DNA of 64,000 nt from JAFGJQ01 sp964495075 (GCA_964495075.1 CAZBUJ010000001.1:153981-217980); one strand, 5' to 3'. Shown: positions 44,240 through 52,998, counted from the stretch's first letter. Notes: generated by a model from the letters alone, not told the origin. A program made the numbers and translations.

Positions 44240-45187
44240 ATGACTTCACAACATGCTTCAACCCGAAACGGGCGTTCAGTTCCCGTTTCCGTGCAGTGGC
44301 AGACTGTTTCAAATCAAGCGAGCTGCCGTGAGCATTACCGCTTGACCTTGGCGGGACCGGATTTTCCGCCCGCGCGACCCGGCCAGTTCGTGACGATCGC
44401 CGCCCCGCGAACGCCGGAGCGGGAGGAGCTGGCCGCGCCATTCTATTTGCGTCGCGCGTTCAGTATCGCCGGTCTGCGCCGCACGGCGGGGCACGTGGAA
44501 ATCGACGTGATCTACCGCGTCATTGGGGCGGCGACGGGCTGGATGGCGAGCCTTCGAGCGGGCGACGCGGTGAGTGTGGTCGGTCCGCTCGGCAACGGCA
44601 TGCCGCGGCCGCCGGCGATGCGCAACGCGTGGCTCGCGGCGGGCGGTGTGGGTTTGCCGCCCGTACTGTGGATGGCGGAGGTGTTGAACGAGGAGGGCAT
44701 CGCGGCCACCGCGTTTTTCGGCGCGCGCTGTGCGGATCTTGTACCCCTTGGAATCGACCGCGCGTTGTCGATTCCGCGTGATGCCTCGACAGCCACGTTT
44801 GCCGCCATCGAGTTTGCACGCTGTGCCGTCCCCACGGTGCTCTGCACGGACGACGGTTCGCTCGGCTTTCGCGGGCGCGTCGTCGACGCGATTGATGCCT
44901 ATTGGAACGCCAACCCCGGCGGGCGCGACAATCTAGTCGTGTACGCGTGTGGTCCGGAGCCGATGCTGGCATCGTTAGCCGACTGGACGGGCGGGCACGG
45001 TGTCGAATGCTATGTCTGCATGGAGCGGGCCATGGCGTGCGGGGTGGGCACCTGCCAGTCCTGCGTGGTGCCGGTCCGGTCCGGTGACGGTGATGAGTGG
45101 GCATACCGACTGTGCTGCACGGACGGCCCGGTGTTCGACGCCCGGACGGTGCTTTGGTCCGACCCCGGGTCCGGGGCAGCGCCATGA
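44240..45187 (+). CDS. pyrK: Dihydroorotate dehydrogenase electron transfer subunit PyrK-like
   Basis: This 315-residue flavoprotein belongs to the ferredoxin-reductase family. It shows the FAD site region (PFYLRRAFSIAG), the NAD-binding domain (AAGGVGLPPVLWMAEVL), and a 2Fe-2S cluster with CMERAMACGVGTCQSC and a later Cys before TDGPVFDA. The C-terminal motif is the PyrK pattern. It passes electrons from the PyrD flavin to NAD in pyrimidine synthesis. No pyrD gene is adjacent. The start lacks a clear SD; the ATG at 44240 gives a non-conserved 15-residue N-terminus, so a later start is possible. A promoter-terminator leader precedes it. Confidence 0.85.
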   Translation: MTSQHASTRNGRSVPVSVQWQTVSNQASCREHYRLTLAGPDFPPARPGQFVTIAAPRTPEREELAAPFYLRRAFSIAGLRRTAGHVEIDVIYRVIGAATGWMASLRAGDAVSVVGPLGNGMPRPPAMRNAWLAAGGVGLPPVLWMAEVLNEEGIAATAFFGARCADLVPLGIDRALSIPRDASTATFAAIEFARCAVPTVLCTDDGSLGFRGRVVDAIDAYWNANPGGRDNLVVYACGPEPMLASLADWTGGHGVECYVCMERAMACGVGTCQSCVVPVRSGDGDEWAYRLCCTDGPVFDARTVLWSDPGSGAAP

Positions 45188-45366
45188 CGTCGCCGGCGCC
45201 ACATCAAGCAGTACTGCACTTCCCATTCTTCCAGGTCGGTGCGGCTTACGTGGTTAGCCTGTCCACCGTGTCCAGCCTACTCGGCTGATGGGGTCAGTGT
45301 CGCCGCAATACTGGCTAATGTCTGCCAAAAAAACCCCTTCAATCGCGATTCGGAAAAAAAAAAGAG

Positions 45367-45394
45367 TTGCACGTAGCGCTTTACGAGTTACAAT
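45367..45394 (+). promoter_or_regulatory. Strong-looking promoter with UP-like A tract
   Basis: TTGCAC (45367-45372), 16-base spacer, TACAAT (45389-45394). A run of A (about 45354-45363) lies just upstream of the -35 in an AT-rich patch that contrasts with the GC-rich surroundings, like an UP element. It is in the 439-bp gap between pyrK and the next gene. Confidence 0.6.
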
Positions 45395-45400
45395 ACTAGT

Positions 45401-45474
45401 GTCTTAATTAGCCCATCCCAGCGCATGGGCCATCTTGCTGTTGCGTCACGTAACACAGGTGGCCCAGCTTTTTT
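45401..45474 (+). ncRNA. Candidate short RNA of about 74 nt ending in a terminator hairpin
   Basis: From the predicted start at about 45401 the RNA would end in a long hairpin: GGGCCA (45427-45432) with TGGCCC (45460-45465), and an inner TGTTGCG/CGTAACA stem with a TCA loop. Six T follow (45469-45474). It is either a small RNA or an attenuator before the gene at 45627. No RNA family was recognised. Confidence 0.5.
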
Positions 45475-45626
45475 GCGCGAACGTGGCGGGACGGGCACGA
45501 TGCGGTGCCTTCTCCACGCCACGCGGAGTATGATCGGCGGGACGGTCGGCCGGTGCCCGGGATGCCGCCCTGCCGGTTCGGGTCGCACCATCTGGAGGTT
45601 GCCGCGGGCTGTTGGTGGAGACGCGT

Positions 45627-46493
45627 ATGAGTTGGTGGCGCAAGCTACATGACCGGGCGTGGTACGTTCGCTGGGCGGTGAAGGGAGTCGCCGTTGCCCT
45701 GACGTTGTTGTTGATTGCGTATCCGTATCCGCACCTGCTCGCGCGGAACGTGCAGCGATGGCGGAACCCCAACACGCTCATCGAGCCGGACAACCCGCGA
45801 TTGCAGCCGATGCTGACCGAGTTGAAGGCGCGTCTGGCCCCGTCGCTTCCGCCGCAGAAGGCGCTTCGCGTCGTGGAGAAGTTTGTCTATGAGAAGGTGC
45901 CGTACGAATGGGACTGGGACACGTGGGGTGTGGCCGACTACATCCCGACGGTGGACGAAGTCCTCGACAAGGGGGGCGAGGACTGTGACGGTCGTGCCGT
46001 GATCGCGGCCTCATTGCACCGTGCGCTGGGGCACAAGGCGGACCTCGTGTCGGACTTTGCCCACGTATGGGTCAAGACGGATCGCGGCGAGACGATGGGA
46101 CCGCGCAAGTCGAAGAGCCTGGTCGCATCCGACAAGGGCGGCACGCGCATCGCATGGCGGACGTTGTTGAACGTTCCTCGCGCGGTCGGGTACGGGATCG
46201 GGTGTTTCCCGCTCCTTCGTGAGCTGATTCTCGTTCTTGTCATCTGGCTCGCCCTTTTGCGGCCTGGTGTGCGGCCCGGGTACGCCTGGCTGGGCGGCTG
46301 GCTTCTGGTCGAAGGTCTGTTGAAGCTTCGCGTGGGCGGTCGCCACGCGGTCGATGCGTTCAACACGTGGCAGTTGATCGGGCTGGCGGAGATCGCGGTC
46401 GCGGTCGCCATCGTGTACTGGGCCGGTCGGCGGGCGCGGTCGCGGACGGTGTCGTCGGGTCGGGAGACGCTCGCCACCCTACCGGGCCGGTGA
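45627..46493 (+). CDS. Transglutaminase-like membrane protein
   Basis: This 288-residue protein has an N-terminal membrane segment (about 18-37), then a transglutaminase-like domain with the pattern GGEDCDGRAVIAASLHRALG (Cys) and FAHVWVKTD (His). Three further hydrophobic helices follow (about 190-265). The position of Cys-His suggests a cysteine protease-like fold with the active site in or beside the membrane. ATG at 45627 has GGAG 7 bases upstream. It lies 152 bp after the small RNA/attenuator terminator and 168 bp before sppA. Confidence 0.7.
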   Translation: MSWWRKLHDRAWYVRWAVKGVAVALTLLLIAYPYPHLLARNVQRWRNPNTLIEPDNPRLQPMLTELKARLAPSLPPQKALRVVEKFVYEKVPYEWDWDTWGVADYIPTVDEVLDKGGEDCDGRAVIAASLHRALGHKADLVSDFAHVWVKTDRGETMGPRKSKSLVASDKGGTRIAWRTLLNVPRAVGYGIGCFPLLRELILVLVIWLALLRPGVRPGYAWLGGWLLVEGLLKLRVGGRHAVDAFNTWQLIGLAEIAVAVAIVYWAGRRARSRTVSSGRETLATLPGR

Positions 46494-46661
46494 TGCCCAC
46501 GGCGGCGCATCGCCGCCAGGACCGGACGTAAACAAGTGTAACGACTTGTGCGTCGCGCCGGCCATCGCGTGCCTGCCCCGAGTATGTGCGTTAGACTTTC
46601 GAAGGGCAAGGCGCACGCCATTGTCCTTATATCTTGTGCCCGAGAAGGAGGTTTCGCAGCC

Positions 46662-48527
46662 ATGAGAGCTACTCGTCAACTCGCGGTCGCCTTGCTGGGT
46701 CTGGTTCTGATCGTCTCGGTGGCCAGCGGGCAGATCCCGGGGCTGTCCGGGTCGGGGCCGACGACGCCGAAGATTGTGCACTTTTCACTGAGCGGACGGC
46801 TCCTGGAGCGGCCGGCCGGCGATGTCCTGATGCTCACGATGAAGCCGCCGATTTCACTGCACGAGTTAATCGAGCGGATGAAGAAAGCGCGGACGGACGA
46901 CGCGGTGAAGGCGGTCGTCGTGACGTTCGACAAACCCATCATGGGGTTCGCCCAGTTGCAGGAAGTGCGCGAGGCGATCGAGCAACTGAAGGCGGCGGAC
47001 AAAGAGGTGTACGTTCACGCGGACATGATGAACACCGGTTTGTACTGTCTCGCCTGCTCGGCGTCACACGTAAGCGTCGTGCCCACCGGTGACGTGTGGC
47101 TCACGGGTCTCTACAGCGAGGCCGTGTATCTCCGCGGACTGCTCGACAAGATCGGCGTGGAACCCGATTTCATCCAGATGGGTGACTACAAGAGTGCGGC
47201 CGAACCGCTGACGAACAAACGGCCGAGCGAGAAGGCCGAGGAGATGATGAACTGGCTGTTCAGCGGTCTGTACGACAGCCTGGTGGGCATGATCGCGAAC
47301 TCGCGCGGGCTGGACGAGCCCCAGGTACGCAAGATCATCGACAACGGGCCGTACACGGCGGAGCAGGCGCTCGAGGCGGGCCTGATCGATTCCGTGCAGC
47401 ATCGTCAGGATTTCGTGGCGGACCTCAAGGAGCGCTACGGGCAGCACGCCAAGTTTGTCTCCCGGTACGGGGAGGATGAGGGCCCGGACCTCGACTTCTC
47501 CAACCTGTTCTCGGCGGTAATGAGCTTGATCGATGAGCTGTCCAAGACGGCGACCAAGACCGCCAAGCCGGCGGTGGGGATCGTCTACGTCGTGGGCCCC
47601 ATCATGGTCGGCGAGGAGGAGCCCAGCCCGTTCGGCGGTGCCGACGAGGCCCGCAGCACGTCGATCCGCAAGGCGCTCGACGAGGCGGCCCGCGACCCGT
47701 CCATCAAGGCAGTCGTGCTTCGCGTGGATTCGCCGGGCGGATCGGCGCTGGCCAGCGAGATCATCTGGGACGCCACGCAGCGGGTGAAGCAGAAAAAGCC
47801 GTTCGTGGTGTCGATGGGGAACGTGGCCGCCAGCGGCGGCTACTACGTCTCCTGCGGCGCCGACGCGATCTTCGCCGACGACGCCACGATCACGGCGTCG
47901 ATCGGGGTCATCGGCGGCAAGCTGGTCACAACCGGCATGTGGGACAAGTTGGGTGTCAGTTGGTTCCCGTACCAGCGTGGGGAGAATGCCGACCTGTTCA
48001 ACACGTCGCGCCACTTCTCCGACAAGCACCGCAAAGTCATCACCGACTACATGGACAACATCTACTCGGTATTCAAAGCGCACGTGGAGCAGGGCCGCGG
48101 AAAGAAACTCACCAAGCCGCTGGACGAGATCGCCGGGGGCCGGGTGTTCACCGGCCGGAAGGCCCTCGCGCTGGGGCTGGTCGATCGCCTCGGGTCGTTG
48201 CATGACGCGATCAAGTTCGCGGCCGACCAGGCCAAGGTCAGTACGTACGACGTGCGCGTGCTGCCCAAGCCGAAGAACATGCTCGAGCGGCTCATCGAGA
48301 TGTTCTCCCGCGGCGAGAAGGAGCAGGAACTGTCGCTCGGCGAGACGTCCGGGGGGCGTTTGAATCTGATCGGCGATTCCTCGCCGCTGCGGGACGTGAT
48401 CCTCCCGTTGCTGCAGGAAATCGACCCGCAGCGTGCCCGGGCGTTGCGACAGGGATTGATTCGGGTGCAGTTGATTCACGACGAATCCGTGATCACCATG
48501 ATGCCGGTTGACCTTGTCATTCGCTAA
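46662..48527 (+). CDS. sppA: Signal peptide peptidase SppA (67-kDa type)
   Basis: This 621-residue tandem-domain protease has a signal/anchor (LAVALLGLVLIVSVASG), an N-terminal SppA half with the Lys in MGDYKSAAEPLT, and a C-terminal half with the Ser in GNVAASGGYYVSCGAD. It acts as a Ser/Lys dyad split between halves. It degrades cleaved signal peptides in the membrane. ATG at 46662 is used: AAGGAGG lies 10 bases upstream; the frame upstream is chance. A GC-rich hairpin follows the stop. Confidence 0.92.
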   Translation: MRATRQLAVALLGLVLIVSVASGQIPGLSGSGPTTPKIVHFSLSGRLLERPAGDVLMLTMKPPISLHELIERMKKARTDDAVKAVVVTFDKPIMGFAQLQEVREAIEQLKAADKEVYVHADMMNTGLYCLACSASHVSVVPTGDVWLTGLYSEAVYLRGLLDKIGVEPDFIQMGDYKSAAEPLTNKRPSEKAEEMMNWLFSGLYDSLVGMIANSRGLDEPQVRKIIDNGPYTAEQALEAGLIDSVQHRQDFVADLKERYGQHAKFVSRYGEDEGPDLDFSNLFSAVMSLIDELSKTATKTAKPAVGIVYVVGPIMVGEEEPSPFGGADEARSTSIRKALDEAARDPSIKAVVLRVDSPGGSALASEIIWDATQRVKQKKPFVVSMGNVAASGGYYVSCGADAIFADDATITASIGVIGGKLVTTGMWDKLGVSWFPYQRGENADLFNTSRHFSDKHRKVITDYMDNIYSVFKAHVEQGRGKKLTKPLDEIAGGRVFTGRKALALGLVDRLGSLHDAIKFAADQAKVSTYDVRVLPKPKNMLERLIEMFSRGEKEQELSLGETSGGRLNLIGDSSPLRDVILPLLQEIDPQRARALRQGLIRVQLIHDESVITMMPVDLVIR

Positions 48528-48566
48528 GGCATAGGATTGCATGCCTCCTTGAAACTCTGGTGCCAG

Positions 48567-48601
48567 GCGGCCCCGCGCTCGTGAGATGCGCGGGGCCGCT
48601 T
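48567..48601 (+). terminator. Probable terminator hairpin after sppA
   Basis: A perfect 12-bp stem (GCGGCCCCGCGC with its complement 48588-48599) with a 9-base loop, but only two T follow. The rest of the 361-bp gap 48528-48888 shows no gene. Confidence 0.55.
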
Positions 48602-48888
48602 CGCATGGGCGTCGGACGGTGTCGTTTCACGAGGCCGCCGCCCCGGCCGGTCCGTGCCCGCTTGCGAGCGCGGGCGGATACGGCCGGATGCCCTGTCCCG
48701 CTGCGGTGACCGTGCCGTTCCCGCCTGTCAGATGTGCCCGCCCAGCTTGCCAACCGCGAGGGAACGCAATAGAGTGCGCCAGGTGGACTGGATGCGCTGA
48801 CCTGACCGATATCCATAGGTGGTGGTGGCGGGACATCGTGCGATCACCCGCCCCAGTACCGGTGTCCGGCCGCGGAGCTCGGCGAACA

Positions 48889-49527
48889 ATGAAGCAGCGA
48901 AGTCACTGGGTAGGAGTCGCGTGCATGCTGGGCGTTGGTGGGGCTGTTGCGTTCGCGGCCATGACCCAAACCCCGCCCTCCGGCGGCAGCCCTACTTCCC
49001 AGCCCAGCCAGGCAGGACCGAGTTCTGATAAACCGGGCAAACCGGCTGACCAGCCGGGGACGCAACCCCCCGCTGTCGCACCAGATCAGCGCGGCGGCGA
49101 ACCGAAGGCGGGTGGCGTGCCCTCGCCTCCGACCCAGGAGGAAGTCATCGAGGCATTCGAGAAGGATCGGCCGGTGAACGTGCCGATCGCCCCGATCGAG
49201 CAGACCGGTCCCGGGGACGACGATGGCAAGGTCCGCAAGCCGCGGGCGCGGTACCCGGACGGGTTTGTGCTGATCGACCGGCCCGGGCGCATCAGCCGGG
49301 AGGGGCAATGGTGGGTCTTCACGTTCGAATCGGACAGCCCCGCCTTCGAGGAGCCCCCGGTCCGGCTATTGCCGAACCGGATGCTGGAGCACGCGGTGTA
49401 CGAGGTGGAGGGCTCGCCGCACGCGGTGTTCGTGGTGTCCGGCGAGGTGACCGACTACGAGGGGCAGAACTATCTTCTCCTGAGGAAGTTGCTCCGGCGA
49501 AGGCAGATGGGGAATTTGAAAAAGTGA
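48889..49527 (+). CDS. Exported protein of unknown function
   Basis: This 212-residue protein has a signal peptide-like N-terminus (WVGVACMLGVGGAVAFAAM) and a long Pro/Gly/Gln linker. A beta-rich C-terminal domain follows (PDGFVLIDRPGRISREGQWWVFTFES; LPNRMLEHAVYEVEGSPHAVFVVSGEV; YEGQNYLLLRKLLRRR). No known family was recognised. ATG at 48889 has GGAG upstream. It lies 30 bp before the STAS gene, so it may be part of the same operon. Confidence 0.6.
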   Translation: MKQRSHWVGVACMLGVGGAVAFAAMTQTPPSGGSPTSQPSQAGPSSDKPGKPADQPGTQPPAVAPDQRGGEPKAGGVPSPPTQEEVIEAFEKDRPVNVPIAPIEQTGPGDDDGKVRKPRARYPDGFVLIDRPGRISREGQWWVFTFESDSPAFEEPPVRLLPNRMLEHAVYEVEGSPHAVFVVSGEVTDYEGQNYLLLRKLLRRRQMGNLKK

Positions 49528-49557
49528 TCGCCGTCCGGGGCACCGCGAGGAGTTGCG

Positions 49558-49902
49558 ATGGAACTGAAGGTTGATACGTCAAGAGCGTTTCCAGTGGCCT
49601 GCGCGAGCGGGGAGATCCGATCCGAGGACATGCAGTTGTTTCTGGATGAGCTTCACCCGCTGGTCGCGGAATCGGGAGCCCGGCTGGCCGTCGATCTGTC
49701 GGGCGTGACGTTCGTGGATTCGACAGGGCTGACATGCCTGATCAACCTCGTCACCCGGGCCCGACTGAGCGGCGCGCGGGCGGTGCTCGTTGCCCCCACG
49801 TCGTTTGTCGCCGGCGTGTTCGAAGTGACCAACCTGGATCGCTGGTTCGAGATCGTCGGGAGTCTGGACGAGGCGCGCACTCGTCTGGAAGAAGAAGGCT
49901 GA
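49558..49902 (+). CDS. STAS-domain protein (anti-sigma factor antagonist type)
   Basis: This 114-residue protein is a single STAS domain. The motif FVDSTGLTCL has the Ser (residue 55) that anti-sigma kinases phosphorylate in SpoIIAA/RsbV homologues, with the preceding strand LAVDLSGVT. The C-terminal part (LVAPTSFVAGVFEVTNLDRWFEIVGSL) is typical. In the absence of an adjacent kinase or sigma gene the partner is unknown. The ATG at 49558 is preceded by GAGGAG. Confidence 0.88.
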   Translation: MELKVDTSRAFPVACASGEIRSEDMQLFLDELHPLVAESGARLAVDLSGVTFVDSTGLTCLINLVTRARLSGARAVLVAPTSFVAGVFEVTNLDRWFEIVGSLDEARTRLEEEG

Positions 49903-49955
49903 GGGCGGCGTGGCGTGCCGGCCGCCGACGGGCTCGGCGAGGTCGGAGCAGACTT

Positions 49956-50033
49956 ATGAACGCATGGATCGCCTTGGTGGTTGGCGCTTTCGTCTGGTTC
50001 TTCGTGATTCTCGCGTCCGGACCGCCGGCCTAG
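49956..50033 (+). CDS. 25-residue membrane miniprotein
   Basis: ATG at 49956 with GGAG 9 bases upstream opens a 25-codon frame. The product is one hydrophobic helix (WIALVVGAFVWFFVILASG) with short polar ends, and the stop is TAG. It lies 53 bp after the STAS gene on the same strand and 37 bp before the convergent end of the HPr-kinase-like gene. It may belong to the STAS operon and act in the membrane. Very small size makes this a moderate-confidence call. Confidence 0.45.
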   Translation: MNAWIALVVGAFVWFFVILASGPPA

Positions 50034-50070
50034 GAAGCTGTTCTCCCGCCCCCCGCTCCGCTGGCCGACG

Positions 50071-50970
50071 TCAGGCGGTCTGCGCCAGCGGGCACGTGTG
50101 GCCGACGACCAACTCATTCAGCAGCTCAGACGTGGCTTCCAGATCGCCGGCGATCAGTCGGTAGCATCGGGCGTTGCGAATCATCTCGGTCAGGACATCG
50201 AGCCCAGTGCGGCTGCACTGGAGGAGGTTGTAGCAGTACGGCAGCGAGGCGAACGCCGCTTCGGCGCGGGTTATGGCCACCAGGGCCGGTTTGGCCCCTT
50301 CCGTGTACTTGGGGAAGATGACAAACCGCACGGGACAACACGTCCCGATCGCGTCGCGTCGCACGGACCCCGGCTTAATGAAACCGACGGGGCCCTTGGC
50401 GGCTTTAACATATCGGCGACCGCCGTGGATGGTGAGGCCGACGGCCCGGACGGCGGGAAACGATGCCCGTTTGATGCAGATGGCCCGGGGATAGGGTTGC
50501 AGTTCCAGCGTGTTCGCGTCGATCAAGGCGAACTCGTCGCACAGGTAGCGCCACCCGCGGGCGAGCAGTCCGGCGGTGAGCGTGGATTTCCCGACGCCGG
50601 AGTGCCCGGGGAGAATCACACCCGCGTCGGCGACCCTCATGGCCGACGCATGCAGTTGCAGGGATTCCGGCATGATCCGCGGGATCTGCAGGTTGAGTGA
50701 CCATTCGACGTAGGGCAATACTTCCTCGAAGCGGTGCGGTTCGAAGTGCGTGGTGCCGCCGGTGGTGATCCGGTATCGACGGCGGTGTCGGATGGAGACG
50801 GGACTGCGCCGCACGTCGATTTTGATCGCGCGGCCGCCGGGGTGATCGGTCTGATAATCGTCGTACAGGGACGTGTACTCGTCGAGCAGGCGTGGTTCGG
50901 TGGTGGTCAGCGACATGTGAACCACGCCGATGCGGAAGTGGCGTGTGCGTGGCTCCGACCGGGTCAACAC
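50071..50970 (-). CDS. HPr-kinase-like protein (HprK-related kinase)
   Basis: This 299-residue protein has the C-terminal HPr kinase fold without its N-terminal domain. The preceding strand LQLHASAM (His 107) and the P-loop GHSGVGKST (122-130) fit, as does LCDEFALID (about 143-151). GTG at 50970 has AGGAG 7 bases upstream. Family members have been linked to phosphorylation of precursor peptides in lasso-peptide loci, alongside PqqD-type domains and nucleotidyltransferases. Here it follows the VKOR-DsbA-PqqD gene by 30 bp, so it is in the same operon as the peptide. Substrate is inferred, not shown. Confidence 0.8.
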   Translation of the reverse strand: MLTRSEPRTRHFRIGVVHMSLTTTEPRLLDEYTSLYDDYQTDHPGGRAIKIDVRRSPVSIRHRRRYRITTGGTTHFEPHRFEEVLPYVEWSLNLQIPRIMPESLQLHASAMRVADAGVILPGHSGVGKSTLTAGLLARGWRYLCDEFALIDANTLELQPYPRAICIKRASFPAVRAVGLTIHGGRRYVKAAKGPVGFIKPGSVRRDAIGTCCPVRFVIFPKYTEGAKPALVAITRAEAAFASLPYCYNLLQCSRTGLDVLTEMIRNARCYRLIAGDLEATSELLNELVVGHTCPLAQTA

Positions 50971-51000
50971 GATCGCGCTCCTGGGCGGTCCGTCGCCCTG

Positions 51001-52998
51001 CTATTCCTCGACCTTGACCAGCCGCCGTTCCTCGAACTCGGCGATGATGCGTTCGACGTGGCCGACGGCCTCCTGCATGGTCACTTCGTAGACGTGGGCG
51101 AGCGCCACGGCGATGGCCTCCATGTCGTTGGCGCCGTCGCACTGCCGCCAGATGAACAGGGCGGTTTCGTTGAGTCGGTGCGTGTCGCCGGTCTCCGGAT
51201 CGTAGATCAGCGCCTCGTTGTCCAACTCGTGGACCGAGAGCCCGCGGCTACGAATCGGGTAGGCGGGCTTGCTCAGCGGCGGCGGTGTGACTGGCTCGGT
51301 GGTCGGCGGCTCGGGTTTTAGGGCAACGGTCTTTTTCGCCGGTGGAGCGGTTTCCTTGACGGGTGGCGGCGCGACGAGCGGATCGTGTCGTGCGGTATAG
51401 GCGAACTCTGCCGGCGGGCCCGTCAGTTCCGCCGGTGCGTCGGGCGGCGTCGTGGATGGGGAGGGTGGCGAGGCGGCGTCTCCCTCGGGCGGCACCGATG
51501 CCTGCAACGCGTGCGGGGTCGTGCTCGGGGGTACCGCCTGGCTCATGGGGTTTTCCAGCGTCATGTCCGCGTCCTCCGAATCCCCTTCCCTTAGCTCGTC
51601 GATCGCATCCGCTTCGCCCGTGAGGTACATGGGCACTATGGGGGGCGGCTCCGGCTCTTTGCGCGTTTCGGGCTTCCAGATCGACTGCAACTCATCGGCC
51701 ATGGCTTGCCAGAAGACGCGGCTGTTGACGCACAGATCGGGCACGCGGCGACCGTTCAGAAACACGGCCGGTGTCGTGGTGACGCCCAGTTGCCGCCCCA
51801 CGCGCACGTCCGTCCTCACGATGTCGTGGACGGCGTCGCTTTCCATGTCGGCGAGGAAGCGTCGTTCGTTGAGCCCGGCGCGACGGGCGAGTTCGGCGTA
51901 GTCACGTTCGTGATCAGCCGCATGGTCTTCGAAGATCAGGGCGTGCATCCGTTCAAACGCGCGCTGCCCGCCCTGCATACGAGCGGCTTCGGCGGCCAGG
52001 CTGGCTTGGGATACGGGGATGTCCGGCACGGTCGGCGTGCCCGCCGCTTCCTGTTTGTCGGTCGGGTCGGCCGCCGGGAAATGGCGAATCGTGATGCGGG
52101 CGCGGTCGCCCAGCACGCTGTCGATCATCCAGTGGCGACGTTGTTCGAAGCATCGGCAGCCGCCGCAGGCGTAATCGGTGAAGACGACGATCACCGCCTG
52201 GTCGGCGGACGAAGACGTCCGCCTGGCCCGTGCGTTGCCCGTCCGGGGCGGGATGTAGACGGTCGGCTCGGCGTAATACTCGCGGAGCACGAAGGCTCGG
52301 TCGTCCTGCAACGCGGCGACGGCCTGTTTGATGCCGAACACCTTTCGCCATTGGCGTTGCGCCTCGGTGACGGCGTCGTAATAGAACCACATGCCGAGGC
52401 ATGCGATGCAGCACGCCGCGAACGCCGCCGTCGACAGGCGTCGCTGGATGCGAGTCACGATGGGCGGATCGGTCAATCCGCTGGCCGTCCGGCGGACGCT
52501 GCGGGACCGGGAGACACGTCGCAGCAGCACCAGTGACACGAAGATGATCAGGTTGATGCAATGGGCGATCAGGCAGAGGGGACACCAGCCGCGAACGGCC
52601 AGGACCATCAGCACGATGAACCCCACCGAGACCATCAGCGAGCAGAACGCGACCAAGAGCACGAACCGCCACGCCTTGCGGCTCCAGGCGGGAATCCGGC
52701 CGACCAGGGTGAACCAGATGGCCACACCGGTGAACCAGGCCAGCCCGATCATGGCGGTCGGGATTTCCACGCGGCGGGAGCCGACATGGAAATCGAAGGC
52801 GCTCCAGCGACTGCCGAGCACCTCGGTGCATTTCGCGCTGGGGATGACCTGCGACTCGCACAGTCCGAGCAGAAAGTTCGTTCCCCCGGACTCGGCCCGC
52901 CAGCCGCCGTCGTGTTCCATCAGCAACGATCCGGATACGTACGCTCCCATCGCCGCCGTCATTACGATTCCCAGGACCAGGGCTCGAAGCATCACCAT
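51001..52998 (-). CDS. VKOR-DsbA-PqqD fusion protein
   Basis: This 665-residue protein joins three domains. Residues 1-160 are a VKOR domain: four hydrophobic helices, Cys pair C47/C57 (LCESQVIPSAKC) and CxxC at 139-142 (WCPLC). After another membrane helix (about 189-206), a DsbA-like thioredoxin domain with CGGC (278-281) spans about 265-455, ending with GVTTTPAVFLNGRRV, the cis-Pro motif. A long Pro-rich linker leads to a C-terminal PqqD-like domain (last ~80 residues: LSVHELDNEALIYDPETGD ... NETALFIWRQCDG). VKOR reoxidises DsbA via quinone, making disulfides in exported substrates; PqqD domains bind leader peptides. It starts 101 bp after the peptide gene. Confidence 0.88.
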   Translation of the reverse strand: MVMLRALVLGIVMTAAMGAYVSGSLLMEHDGGWRAESGGTNFLLGLCESQVIPSAKCTEVLGSRWSAFDFHVGSRRVEIPTAMIGLAWFTGVAIWFTLVGRIPAWSRKAWRFVLLVAFCSLMVSVGFIVLMVLAVRGWCPLCLIAHCINLIIFVSLVLLRRVSRSRSVRRTASGLTDPPIVTRIQRRLSTAAFAACCIACLGMWFYYDAVTEAQRQWRKVFGIKQAVAALQDDRAFVLREYYAEPTVYIPPRTGNARARRTSSSADQAVIVVFTDYACGGCRCFEQRRHWMIDSVLGDRARITIRHFPAADPTDKQEAAGTPTVPDIPVSQASLAAEAARMQGGQRAFERMHALIFEDHAADHERDYAELARRAGLNERRFLADMESDAVHDIVRTDVRVGRQLGVTTTPAVFLNGRRVPDLCVNSRVFWQAMADELQSIWKPETRKEPEPPPIVPMYLTGEADAIDELREGDSEDADMTLENPMSQAVPPSTTPHALQASVPPEGDAASPPSPSTTPPDAPAELTGPPAEFAYTARHDPLVAPPPVKETAPPAKKTVALKPEPPTTEPVTPPPLSKPAYPIRSRGLSVHELDNEALIYDPETGDTHRLNETALFIWRQCDGANDMEAIAVALAHVYEVTMQEAVGHVERIIAEFEERRLVKVEE

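Noticed and set aside
43938..44441. 167-residue frame on the minus strand over the pyrK leader
   Set aside because: Sequence is low complexity and basic with no family features, antisense to pyrK and to the promoter-terminator leader.
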